From CAYYJR01 sp964472305 (lineage in GTDB: Bacteria; Armatimonadota; Hebobacteria; CAIYQO01): a stretch of 64,000 nucleotides of DNA. Where the stretch lies: NCBI GenBank assembly GCA_964472305.1, contig CAYYJR010000016.1:41331-105330 (forward strand). Reading direction: 5' to 3'. Below, piece after piece: positions 1 through 8,166 of this stretch. The notes under the pieces were generated by a model. That model was not told the DNA's origin. It saw only the letters and a list, made by a program, of their open reading frames with translations, and searched no databases. Position 1 is the stretch's first letter; each line of letters opens with the position of its first letter. Position numbers and translations under genes: made by a program.

Positions 1-1
1 A

Positions 2-487
2 GAAGACGGACTGCGGCAGCGTTTTTCGAACCCGGCGACGCGCGTATTGCAGTTCGCGCAGGAGGAAGCCCGGCGCATGGGCGTGAATGTGGTGGGCACC
101 GAGCACCTGCTGCTCGGCCTGATTCGCGATGCGGAGGGCATCGCCGGGAAAGTGCTGGTCGCGCACGGGGTGACCGCGGAAGGGATTCGCACGGAATACG
201 CGCGCCAGTGCGGGATGCCTGGTGAGCCGGTGCCCTCGGGGCGTTTGATGTTGAGCGTGAAGGCGAAAAAGGCGCTGGAATTCGCGCTACGGGAGGAACC
301 GGCGTTGAACCCGATGCCGGGCGGATTCGCAGCTATCGATACTCAGCACCTGCTGCTGGGACTGCTGCGCGCGGAAGATCCCGAGGGCAATCGCGCCATC
401 AGCCTGCTCGCAGGCCTGGGGGTCGAGGCCGACGCCGTGTGCATGGCGATACGGCACGCGAAACCGGATGAGCCGGTGGCCGGGTGA
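2..487 (+). CDS. Clp N-terminal (double Clp_N) domain protein, 5' truncated by window edge
   Basis: The frame is open from the first bases of the window to a TGA at 485-487, so the real start probably lies upstream; the first in-frame start-like codon, TTG at 47, would cut into the first repeat. The visible 161 residues hold two copies of the Clp_N repeat: the first with RVLQFAQEEA and GTEHLLLGLIRD, the second with KALEFALREEPAL and DTQHLLLGLLRAED. In ClpA/ClpC this domain binds substrates and adaptors in front of two AAA+ ATPase modules. Here the gene stops directly after the second repeat, so no ATPase follows and it is a stand-alone Clp_N protein. Such proteins are common in high-GC bacteria and are thought to bind adaptors or substrates. 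No partner ClpC or ClpP lies in the window. Family call firm, role unknown. Confidence 0.85.
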   Translation, partial: EDGLRQRFSNPATRVLQFAQEEARRMGVNVVGTEHLLLGLIRDAEGIAGKVLVAHGVTAEGIRTEYARQCGMPGEPVPSGRLMLSVKAKKALEFALREEPALNPMPGGFAAIDTQHLLLGLLRAEDPEGNRAISLLAGLGVEADAVCMAIRHAKPDEPVAG

Positions 488-700
488 GGGGAAAAGCCAA
501 GTCTTCCCCGAGCCGAGAAGATGAACAAGACCGTGAGGCGGGCAGGCCATGACCTGTCCCCCCGGTCTTTCTTGGTAATCCGTAATGGATTCCCCCTGAA
601 TCATGCAGGAGATTTTCCCCCGACCGCTAATTCTGATAGCGGACCGCAAACCGTTACTTGTCGGCGGCGACACGCCGCCGGTGCATCAAGGAGAAGATCC

Positions 701-1429
701 ATGTTGATTCAAGGGCATCGCCTGGGCGTGCAGAGCTGGTGTTTCCGCACGTATAAGACGACCGATGACGTCATTAAAGCCGTACAGGCCTGTGGACTGG
801 ACGCGCTGGAGTTGTGCGGCATCCATGTGGATGTCAACGACAGTGCCGCGGTGGATGTCGCGCTGGCGCAGTATCGCGCGGCGGGTATCGCGCTCACCTC
901 ATTCGGGGTGAACGGCTTTAGCGCCGACGCGGCGACAAACCGCCCGGTGTTCGAATTGGCGAAAAAGGCCGGCATTCGCGCTATCAGCGCCGACTTCGCG
1001 CCGGACGCCATCCTCACCATCGAGCGCCAGTGCGACGAATACGGCATCAAGCTGGCTATTCACAACCACGGGCGCCATCACGCCCTCGGCTCGGTCGCCG
1101 CGTTGCGCGACATGTTCGCGAAGACCACGCCCAACGTCGGCCTCTGTCTCGACACCGCGTGGATGCTCGATTCCGGTGAAAATCCGGTGGCGGTGGCGGA
1201 GATGTTCGCCGACCGCCTTTACGGACTGCACATCAAGGACTTCATCTTCCGCCGCAACGGCTCGCCGGAAGACGTCATCGTCGGCACCGGCAACCTGAAC
1301 CTGCCCGCCCTGTTCGACGCGCTGGCGAAGATCGGCTTCACCGGCTATACCAATCTCGAATACGAAGGTGACGTGGACAACCCCGTCCCCAGCGTCCAGG
1401 CGTGCGTCGCCGAACTGCAGAAGCTGTAG
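701..1429 (+). CDS. Sugar phosphate isomerase/epimerase-like TIM-barrel protein
   Basis: This 242-residue protein belongs to the xylose-isomerase-like TIM barrel family (AP endonuclease 2 fold), which isomerises or epimerises sugars and inositols using a divalent metal. Visible family features are the N-terminal LGVQSWCFR strand, IHNHGRHH in the middle, a metal-ligand-like GLCLDTAW, LHIKDF and a C-terminal LEYEGD that supplies an acidic ligand. The ATG at 701 is chosen because AAGGAGA lies 7-9 bases upstream at about 688-694; the frame stays open back to 521 but that part shows no homology-like features. It is probably cytoplasmic. The exact substrate cannot be read from the sequence. It converges on the next gene, with a long perfect hairpin between them. 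Confidence 0.85.
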   Translation: MLIQGHRLGVQSWCFRTYKTTDDVIKAVQACGLDALELCGIHVDVNDSAAVDVALAQYRAAGIALTSFGVNGFSADAATNRPVFELAKKAGIRAISADFAPDAILTIERQCDEYGIKLAIHNHGRHHALGSVAALRDMFAKTTPNVGLCLDTAWMLDSGENPVAVAEMFADRLYGLHIKDFIFRRNGSPEDVIVGTGNLNLPALFDALAKIGFTGYTNLEYEGDVDNPVPSVQACVAELQKL

Positions 1430-1478
1430 CCTGGGAGCGACGGCGTCCCGCCGGCCCCATGGGCAGTCGAACGGAATG

Positions 1479-1531
1479 CACGAGCCGCCCTCGCACGGAA
1501 CAGAATCTATACCGTGCGAGGGCGGCTCGTG
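1479..1531. terminator. Long perfect hairpin between convergent genes
   Basis: Two 20-base arms (1479-1498 and 1512-1531) are exact reverse complements around a 13-base AT-rich loop. The element lies between the stop of the plus-strand TIM-barrel gene (1429) and the stop of the minus-strand VWA gene (1585). Position suggests a bidirectional transcription stop, but neither side has a run of T, and 20 perfect base pairs is longer than most intrinsic terminators, so a REP-like or transposon-derived repeat is an alternative. Confidence 0.5.
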
Positions 1532-1584
1532 TGCATTTCCCGACTATGCAAGGGGCGGCGGGGGCGCCGGCGCTTCCGGGGAAG

Positions 1585-4539
1585 CTATTTCTTTTTCCGC
1601 TCCCGCTGTTGCTGCAACAGCGTGTTGACGGTGGTGACCGGCGCTTCGTGCTTCGCGACGGGGGTGTCGTCGGGGATGAGGTCGATGAGCGATGGGGCGG
1701 GGGTTTGCAGCTCGCCGGCGTGCTCGTGGGGGAGGCGTGGCGCGGTGGCGCGCGATTGGCGGGTGGCGCCTTTCACGTTCAGCAGCGTGCCGAGGGTGGC
1801 GGGACCGGCGGGGGCGGTCGCGGCCTGCCAGACTGGCAGGCGCGCAGTGATGACCTGGCGGACAACTGTGAAGAAAGTGCCCCACGGCAGCAGGATGCGC
1901 CGCAGCGCGACGTCGAGCAGGAAGAGCAGCGCCAACAGCAGCAGCAGCGCGGGCCAGATGTCGCGCATGCGTTGCGAGCCGAAACGCAGCCGCTGGTAGA
2001 TGGCATCCGGTCGCGGATGCTCTTCGCCTTTCGTGCGCCCGGCGACCTGCGCCAACAGTGCCAGATTCGGATGCACCGACTGGAATTCCGGGGAGTAGGG
2101 GATGGTCAGCGTCGCCATCTGCATCCCCTTCGTCGTGCCGTTTTCGCGCTCCTCCACCGTCACTAGGTAGATGCCGGTGCCGCGCGCGTCGAATTGCGCC
2201 TCGTAGCGGCCCGGCACCGTTTCCTGCAGCGGCAACACCTCGCGCGTCACCCGCGGGCCTTCATAGTCGTCGCCCTGCACGTGGGTGACGTGCGCGCGCA
2301 AGTCGAGCAGGTTGCGGAAGTTGCCCTCCGGGGTGACGGCGTCCACCGAGATAGTCGCGCGCCCGTGGTCTTCCAGCAGCGTGGTCTGGAAATCCGCCTT
2401 GCCGGTGCGCCGCATCGACCAGCGCAGCGCCTGGGCCCAGAACGCCCCGTAGCCTTCCCAGTTCAGCCAGTGCGCGCCCCAGTGGGCGGTGGCGTCGGAG
2501 GTAAAGGCAATGGAACGACCCAATCCGAACGGCCCGGCGGCCAAAATGGGATCGTCCTTGTGCGAGGTGAGCAGCAACTGCGCGCTGCCGCTGCGCGACG
2601 CCTTGGAGGTGGTGGCCACATAGCCCAGCAGCGGCGGCGACGCCCCCCACGGGATGCCGCGCGCGGCCGGGTGCGCGGCATTGTTGACGCGCACGTGAAA
2701 CGGCTCTTCCACCAGCGGCGGCTTGCTGATGCTTTGCTGATCGCGCATCAACAGCTTGGGCAGTTCCTCCGGGTATTTCGCCTCATACGCTTTGCCGCCG
2801 CCGTAATGCGCGATATAGCGCATGTAATCCAGCCCCATCTTGCCTTCGACGCCGTTGGAGATGGCGCTGACGGTGATGTCCATTCGGCGGATCTTGTTCA
2901 GCGCGATGCGCATCTGGTCCTGCGCCGCGTTGCCGTTGCAGTCGCCTTGCGCATCGCCGTCGCCGACCAGGATGATGTGCTTCACCGGCGCCGGGCATTG
3001 CTTCAGCACGCGCGCGGCTTCCAGCAGCATGGGCGAATAGCCGGGGGGGTCCCCCATGTTGGTCAGCTTGTTCATCTCTTTCTTCAGCCACTTGCGGTTA
3101 TGCACGCGCTGCAGCTTGATCGGCCAGCCACCGGGACTGGTTTGCCAGCCGGTGCTGCCATAGTTGACATTGCAGTCCTCCACTCCGAGGTAATCGATGG
3201 GCTCCAACAGATCGACCATTTGCTTGGCCGCCTCGATGGAGGTATCGATAATGCGCTGGTCTTCCAGGTATTCGATCACCATGACCACCGCCACCGAGGG
3301 AAAACGCTTGATTTTCTTGACGTCCAGCGAGAGCGGCAGGATATCCTCGATAGGCGTCTGGTAATACCCGCCCGCGCCGAAACTTTCCTCGCCGCCCACC
3401 ATGGCGAAGCCCATGCCGGTGTCGCGCACCGCACTGCGCAGCACCAGCATCTGGGTGGGTGAGACATTCCACGCGGGCACGTTGGCAAACAGCACGCTGT
3501 CATACTGGGTGCATTCCGCCAGTGAGGCGGGAATGCGGTCTACCCCGCCAAGCTCGACCTGCAACGATCGCGCCCGCAACGCCGTCGCCAACGGCGCGCC
3601 GTCACCCGGCGTGCCCTCCACGATGAGCAGTTTCGGTTTGCCGGCGACGCGCGTGTATGCGTAAGCCACGTTGTTGTCGGGCACGCTGTCTTGTGTTCCG
3701 GGCACCTCCAGCAGCGCGCGATAGTGATAAAGCCCGCTGCGCTCGGTCTTTTGCTCGAAGGCGACGACCGTTTTGCCGGGTTTCAGGTGCACTTTGCGGG
3801 TTTCCACCGGCGTATTGTTGCGGTACAGCGTGATGAGACCATCCGTATCCTGCAGCGCCTCCGCGAGCACCGACACCTGGAATGGCGCCCCCTCCTTGCT
3901 CTCCGCTGGTACTTCCGCGTGCAGCAACAGCGCTTCACCGCGGACGGTGTCACGTTTCAGGGGGACGATGGAAATGCGCACGTCGTTGGCGAGTGCCAGT
4001 CCCGCCTGATCCAGCGCGTTGCCCAGGTTCTCGTTGCCGTCGGAAAAGAGCACGATTTGCTTGCCAGATTCCTGCGGGAAGCTGGCCATCGCGACCTGGA
4101 TGCCGGCGGCGATGTCAGTACGCGAGGTGCTGGGCGTGGAGACGATGGTGGCAATCTTCTTGATGCCGTTTGTCTCTTCGATCGGCTGGTCAAGCAGTGC
4201 TTCACCGCCGAAAGCCACCAGCGCGGCGGTGTCACCGCGCCGCATGTTGCGCGTCGCCTGGCGGATGTAATCGAGGATGAACGCCTGCTGCGATTTCTGG
4301 ATGCTGTCGGAAACATCCACCGCGAAGACGGTGCAGAGGGTGGTGGTGGGCCGCACCAGTTGCGCGCCCGCCAGCGCCAGCACCAGCAGTGAGAGCAACA
4401 GCGCGCGGAGGGTGGCGGATAACCGCGCGCGCGCACGACCCAGATCGGCCAGACTGTCGCGGATCACCCACCAGGTGAATGCCCACACCAGCGGGAGCAG
4501 GTACAGATATTGCGGATGGGAAAAGTGAATGGAATACAC
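1585..4539 (-). CDS. Membrane protein with VWA and glutamine-amidotransferase-like domains
   Basis: A 984-residue membrane protein if started at the GTG at 4539. That start is chosen because proteins of this family begin just before a conserved FSHPQYL segment, which follows it directly; the frame runs open to a TTG at 4653. Order of parts: TM helices at about 9-26 and 43-63, a VWA domain starting with the MIDAS motif DVSDS (about 75), a Ser/Thr-rich extracytoplasmic part, a class I glutamine-amidotransferase-like fold with VGGEESFGAGGYY, a second VWA-like stretch around ILVGDGDAQGD, a beta-rich part, and a C-terminal TM helix at about 861-885 followed by a charged tail. Such proteins are often found with MoxR ATPases and BatA-type VWA proteins, but neither is adjacent here. 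It is probably a large surface or periplasmic protein; function unknown. Confidence 0.8.
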   Translation of the reverse strand: MYSIHFSHPQYLYLLPLVWAFTWWVIRDSLADLGRARARLSATLRALLLSLLVLALAGAQLVRPTTTLCTVFAVDVSDSIQKSQQAFILDYIRQATRNMRRGDTAALVAFGGEALLDQPIEETNGIKKIATIVSTPSTSRTDIAAGIQVAMASFPQESGKQIVLFSDGNENLGNALDQAGLALANDVRISIVPLKRDTVRGEALLLHAEVPAESKEGAPFQVSVLAEALQDTDGLITLYRNNTPVETRKVHLKPGKTVVAFEQKTERSGLYHYRALLEVPGTQDSVPDNNVAYAYTRVAGKPKLLIVEGTPGDGAPLATALRARSLQVELGGVDRIPASLAECTQYDSVLFANVPAWNVSPTQMLVLRSAVRDTGMGFAMVGGEESFGAGGYYQTPIEDILPLSLDVKKIKRFPSVAVVMVIEYLEDQRIIDTSIEAAKQMVDLLEPIDYLGVEDCNVNYGSTGWQTSPGGWPIKLQRVHNRKWLKKEMNKLTNMGDPPGYSPMLLEAARVLKQCPAPVKHIILVGDGDAQGDCNGNAAQDQMRIALNKIRRMDITVSAISNGVEGKMGLDYMRYIAHYGGGKAYEAKYPEELPKLLMRDQQSISKPPLVEEPFHVRVNNAAHPAARGIPWGASPPLLGYVATTSKASRSGSAQLLLTSHKDDPILAAGPFGLGRSIAFTSDATAHWGAHWLNWEGYGAFWAQALRWSMRRTGKADFQTTLLEDHGRATISVDAVTPEGNFRNLLDLRAHVTHVQGDDYEGPRVTREVLPLQETVPGRYEAQFDARGTGIYLVTVEERENGTTKGMQMATLTIPYSPEFQSVHPNLALLAQVAGRTKGEEHPRPDAIYQRLRFGSQRMRDIWPALLLLLALLFLLDVALRRILLPWGTFFTVVRQVITARLPVWQAATAPAGPATLGTLLNVKGATRQSRATAPRLPHEHAGELQTPAPSLIDLIPDDTPVAKHEAPVTTVNTLLQQQRERKKK

Positions 4540-4740
4540 AGTACGAACTTCACTGTTCAACGCGCGGCGTATTGGTGGTTGAATCGGCCAGGATGGCCAT
4601 AACAATACCGGTATGGGCAGACGCAGTGGTTTCGCCCTGGTCTTCTTAACCAACGGTCATGCACATTCACTCACTCATGCCCGGATCACGTCAGGGTATG
4701 AATAAGAAACCATCAATCGGCGTCGCTTTCCATACCTGTC

Positions 4741-4746
4741 ATTATA
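4741..4746 (-). promoter_or_regulatory. Extended -10 promoter element for the VWA membrane gene
   Basis: On the minus strand the sequence reads TGgTATAAT, a perfect extended -10. No good -35 is present 16-18 bases upstream, as is usual for extended -10 promoters. Transcription would begin near 4734, giving a leader of about 195 bases to the GTG at 4539. Confidence 0.5.
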
Positions 4747-4775
4747 CCACCTTTCGCCAACTACCCTTCACCTGT

Positions 4776-4781
4776 TATACT
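4776..4781 (+). promoter_or_regulatory. Extended -10 promoter element for xerC
   Basis: TGtTATACT precedes the recombinase gene by 35 bases, with a weak TTCGCC 17 bases upstream. It is divergent from, and only 30 bases from, the extended -10 element of the minus-strand VWA gene, so both promoters share one short control region. Confidence 0.55.
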
Positions 4782-4815
4782 ACCTCTGGTTAACTTTTCT
4801 CAGGAGACCAGGGAA

Positions 4816-5745
4816 GTGGATGTTGCATCGCCGTTGCACGCCTGGTTGGACGCCTATCTCGATTACCTGACCACCATTCAGCGGGCGTCGCCGCATACCG
4901 TCAAAGGTTACACGGAAGATCTGGTGCAGTTCACTCGATTCGCCGTGGCGCGCGGTCGCGATAGCTGGACGGCAATGACGGCGCTGGATATCCGGCGCTA
5001 TCTGGCGGAGTTGATGGGCGGGGGCGCTGCGCGTGCATCCGTGGCGCGCAAGCTCTCCGCGTTGCGCGGTTTTTTCGCGTTCCTCACCGCCCGCCGGTTG
5101 CGTGAGGATAATCCGATGGTCGGCCTGCGCGCGCCTAAACTGGCGGAGCGCCTGCCGCATTATCTGGAAGAAGACGAGATGAGTGAGCTGTTGCGCGCAC
5201 CAGAGACGGAAACGCCGCTGGGCGCGCGCGACCGCGCGATTCTGGAGGTGCTCTACGCCACCGGCATGCGCGTGTCCGAACTCGTTGGTCTCAATGTGCT
5301 CGATCTGGCGCGCGCCGATCCGACCGCGGGGCTGGCGGCGTTGCGCGTGGTGGGCAAGGGACGCAAGGAGCGTGTGGTGCTGTTGGGCGAAGAAGCGGTG
5401 ACCGCGGTGCAGGTTTACCTGGCGGGCGGGCGCCCGGCGCTGCTGGCACGACGGCAAGGCGACGATGACGGCGCGCTGTTTCTCAATCGCACCGGCACGC
5501 GCCTGACCGACCGCAGCGTCGCACGTCTGCTGCACAAATACGTAATGCGCACCTGCGCGCGGCGCGGCATCAGCCCGCACGCGCTGCGCCATACCTTCGC
5601 CACCCATCTAGTGAACCATGGCGCTGACTTGCGCACCGTGCAGCAGTTGCTCGGTCACGTTTCGCTGGCCACCACCGAAGTCTACACCCACGTCTCCGCC
5701 CGGCGACTGCGCGATGTCTATGAGAAAGCGCACCCGCGCGCGTAA
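4816..5745 (+). CDS. xerC: Tyrosine recombinase XerC/XerD family
   Basis: A 309-residue site-specific tyrosine recombinase. The N-terminal SAM-like DNA-binding domain (about 1-95) is followed by the catalytic domain with the full active-site set: Arg in TGMRVSELVGL, Lys in VVGKGRKERVV, His-x-x-Arg in HALRHTFATHL, His in LLGHVSLATTEVYTH and the nucleophilic Tyr just before THVS. Length and motifs fit chromosomal XerC/XerD, which resolve chromosome dimers at dif together with FtsK; an FtsK gene lies at 32.7 kb. A phage or integron-type integrase is less likely because there is no neighbouring mobile DNA. The GTG at 4816 is supported by AGGAG 9 bases upstream. Whether this is XerC or XerD cannot be decided here. 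Confidence 0.88.
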   Translation: MDVASPLHAWLDAYLDYLTTIQRASPHTVKGYTEDLVQFTRFAVARGRDSWTAMTALDIRRYLAELMGGGAARASVARKLSALRGFFAFLTARRLREDNPMVGLRAPKLAERLPHYLEEDEMSELLRAPETETPLGARDRAILEVLYATGMRVSELVGLNVLDLARADPTAGLAALRVVGKGRKERVVLLGEEAVTAVQVYLAGGRPALLARRQGDDDGALFLNRTGTRLTDRSVARLLHKYVMRTCARRGISPHALRHTFATHLVNHGADLRTVQQLLGHVSLATTEVYTHVSARRLRDVYEKAHPRA

Positions 5746-5831
5746 CGCGAGTGATGTGGTTCCTTGAGTCGGTGATTTTGATACGGACATCCTGTCCTGC
5801 TCAACTACCCTCACGGGTACGGTAACGACTT

Positions 5832-7109
5832 ATGCCGTTTGCGATGTTCAACATCGATCCGCTGCCGATAAAGACCGACCGCACGCTGCGGGCGGTGCCG
5901 TACGTTACCTATGCCTTGTGCTTCGCGAATATTTTCGTCTATCTGCAATTGCTGGGCGAGAGCAATTACACGCTGGCGGAAGTGAGGCACCAGTGGGGAT
6001 TCATTATCGCCGAGCCCAGCTTGACGACGCTGTTTACCCATGCCTTCCTGCACACCGATCTGCTGCATCTGTTGAGCAACATTTTCATCCTCTGGCTGGT
6101 CGGCACCGTGCTGGAATGCGGCATCGGCAGCCTGGTGTTTCTGCTGCTGTACCTGGCCAGTCTGGTGGCTTCGTGCATGCTGTTCGGACTGATCGGCCGC
6201 GTCTTTCTGCATGATTCTCTCAACGTGCCGCTGATCGGCGCCTCGGGCGCGATCTCCGGCATTACCGGGCTGGCTACCTTCCGCTATTCCCGCTTGCGCG
6301 TATGGACCATCATGCTGTTCTCCACCCCGTGGGTGCCGCTGCCCATTCCACTGCCCATTCCCATCTGGCTGCCGTTGTGGGTGTATGGCGCGCTGTTCGC
6401 GGTACGCAATCTGGTGGACGGCATCATGATGATCGTGCTGGGGCGCAGTGAAGTGGTCGCGTACTGGGCGCACATCGGCGGGGTTGGCCTGGGCATGCTG
6501 CTGGCGCTGCTGATGCGGGTAGCGGAGGAAGGCCGGCGCGAATTCGTGCTGGAGGAGACCACCCGTGCCGCCTCGGGCGGGGCGCCGAAAGAATACTCAC
6601 TGAACGAGCTCAAGCGCCTGTTGCGCCAGCAACCCAACGATCCTGAATTACTGGAAGCGATGGCCGGGTTGATGATGGCGCGCGGCGAGCAAGAGCTGAG
6701 CCGCGATCTGTACCTGAAGGCGATCCGTATTTTCCTTGCGGGCGCCATGCGCGAGCGCGCCGCCGTCGCCTACCTGAATGTGCTGCGCACCGCGCCGCGG
6801 ACGTTATTGAGTCCACGCGAACAAATCACGCTGGCCTCCGCCCTGGAAGCACAAGGGCATTACGATGAAGCGGCGCAGGCGTTCATGCTCATCGTCGATC
6901 ATTACGGCGAGCGTGACGAGGCACAGACGGCGCTGCTGCGCACCTCGCAAATTTATCTGCGCTACCTGAAGAATCCGGGCATCGCCGAGCGCTTGCTGCA
7001 CCAACTGCTGGAACGCTACCCGGACTCCACCTGGCGCACCCTGGTGCACGAACGCCTGCGCGAGATCGCCGCCGTCGCCACCATTACCGGGTACAACGAG
7101 CCGGAGTAG
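5832..7109 (+). CDS. Rhomboid intramembrane serine protease with C-terminal TPR-like region
   Basis: A 425-residue membrane protein. Residues about 15-230 form a rhomboid core with six hydrophobic helices: HAFLHTDLLHLLSNI carries the conserved HxxxN-type segment, GASGAISG holds the catalytic serine of GxSG, and AHIGGVGLG supplies the catalytic histidine. Rhomboids cleave TM helices of membrane proteins inside the bilayer. After about residue 240 the protein becomes soluble and helical (SLNELKRLLRQQPNDPELLEAMAG onward is tetratricopeptide-like), probably recruiting partners or substrates on the cytoplasmic side. The ATG at 5832 lacks a strong ribosome binding site. The gene follows xerC on the same strand with an 86-base gap. 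Confidence 0.87.
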   Translation: MPFAMFNIDPLPIKTDRTLRAVPYVTYALCFANIFVYLQLLGESNYTLAEVRHQWGFIIAEPSLTTLFTHAFLHTDLLHLLSNIFILWLVGTVLECGIGSLVFLLLYLASLVASCMLFGLIGRVFLHDSLNVPLIGASGAISGITGLATFRYSRLRVWTIMLFSTPWVPLPIPLPIPIWLPLWVYGALFAVRNLVDGIMMIVLGRSEVVAYWAHIGGVGLGMLLALLMRVAEEGRREFVLEETTRAASGGAPKEYSLNELKRLLRQQPNDPELLEAMAGLMMARGEQELSRDLYLKAIRIFLAGAMRERAAVAYLNVLRTAPRTLLSPREQITLASALEAQGHYDEAAQAFMLIVDHYGERDEAQTALLRTSQIYLRYLKNPGIAERLLHQLLERYPDSTWRTLVHERLREIAAVATITGYNEPE

Positions 7110-7179
7110 GCGACGGATCCATCTTGTTTTGTCCCCATTCCGTCGCAGGGAGTACCGTGCACGCGGGAAAGAAGACGAT

Positions 7180-8163
7180 ATGCGAGTCATCATCGATACC
7201 GATCCCGGCATAGACGACAGCGTGGCACTGGCGCTGGCCGTGCGTTCGCCCGAACTCGAGATTGCCGCCATCACCACGACGTACGGCAACACCACCGTGA
7301 CTCACGCGACGCGCAATGCCCGTGAACTGCTGACGCGGTTGGGAGTGGGGGAACGCATACCGGTGCACCCCGGTGCCGACCGCCCGTTGCTGCGTCCGCT
7401 GCGGGTGGCAGACGAGACGCACGGACGCTACGGGGTGGGCTATGCGGAAGTAAAGGTGGCGGACGAGGAATCGCTGCTGCCCATCGAGGCGCCGGGGATG
7501 ATGTTGCAAGCCGCGGCCAACGCCAATGCGCCGCTCACGTTTATCTGCCTGGGACCACTGACCAACCTTGCGCTCGCGCTGGCGCTGGACCGCCCGTTAT
7601 TACAGGCGCAGGTGGCGGAGATCGTGTTGATGGGTGGCGAGCCGGAAGGACAGGGGAATGTGACGCCTGTGGCAGAATTCAACTTCTGGTGCGATCCTGA
7701 GGCGGCGGAGATGGTGATGCAGAGCGGCATTCCCCTCCGCATGGTCGGCCTCAACGTCACCCGGCGCATGATCCTCTCTCGCCAGGCGGTGGATCTGCTG
7801 GGCGCGCATGACGATCCCGAACTGCGCTGGTGGAGCGACATGCTGCGTTTTTATGAGGAGTTTCATCGCGCGCAGAGCGGATTGACGGGGTGCGTCATTA
7901 ACGATCCACTGGCCATCGCGCTGGCGATGCGCCCCGAATGGGGCGTCACCCGCGCCATGGCGGTGGAGGTGGCGCGCCACGACGATGCCACTCGCGGCCA
8001 GTCGCTGTGCGATCGGCACCAACTCTCCGCGCGCGCCGTTAACGCGCAGGTCTATCTCGACTGCCGTTGGGCCGATGTTATGCAACTGGTCAACGACCGT
8101 GTCTTCCACGCCGCGCTGTCCGTGGAAGAGCTGGCGCGCGGCCTGGCGATGCGGCTGCTGTGA
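7180..8163 (+). CDS. Nucleoside hydrolase (inosine-uridine preferring family)
   Basis: A 327-residue enzyme of the IUNH family, which splits the N-glycosidic bond of ribonucleosides to free base and ribose, for salvage. The calcium-binding signature DTDPGIDDSVAL is at residues 5-16, immediately after the start. Other family segments are GPLTNLALAL, VLMGG followed by an aspartate-rich CDPEAAEM stretch, and NDPLAIALAM with a conserved Asp near residue 240. The ATG at 7180 is preferred because the signature must lie at the extreme N-terminus and GAAAGAAG precedes it; an upstream in-frame ATG-like start at 7129 would add 17 unrelated residues. The gene ends 3 bases before the convergent HAD gene. 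Confidence 0.9.
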   Translation: MRVIIDTDPGIDDSVALALAVRSPELEIAAITTTYGNTTVTHATRNARELLTRLGVGERIPVHPGADRPLLRPLRVADETHGRYGVGYAEVKVADEESLLPIEAPGMMLQAAANANAPLTFICLGPLTNLALALALDRPLLQAQVAEIVLMGGEPEGQGNVTPVAEFNFWCDPEAAEMVMQSGIPLRMVGLNVTRRMILSRQAVDLLGAHDDPELRWWSDMLRFYEEFHRAQSGLTGCVINDPLAIALAMRPEWGVTRAMAVEVARHDDATRGQSLCDRHQLSARAVNAQVYLDCRWADVMQLVNDRVFHAALSVEELARGLAMRLL

Positions 8164-8166
8164 GGC

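Noticed and set aside
2194..3462. 422-codon open frame opposite the VWA membrane gene
   Set aside because: His/Arg/Gln-rich mirror translation without ribosome binding site or homology-like segments.
4816..5745. Integrase of a mobile element
   Set aside because: The protein has XerC/D length and motifs, and no attachment-site repeats, tRNA or phage genes are nearby.
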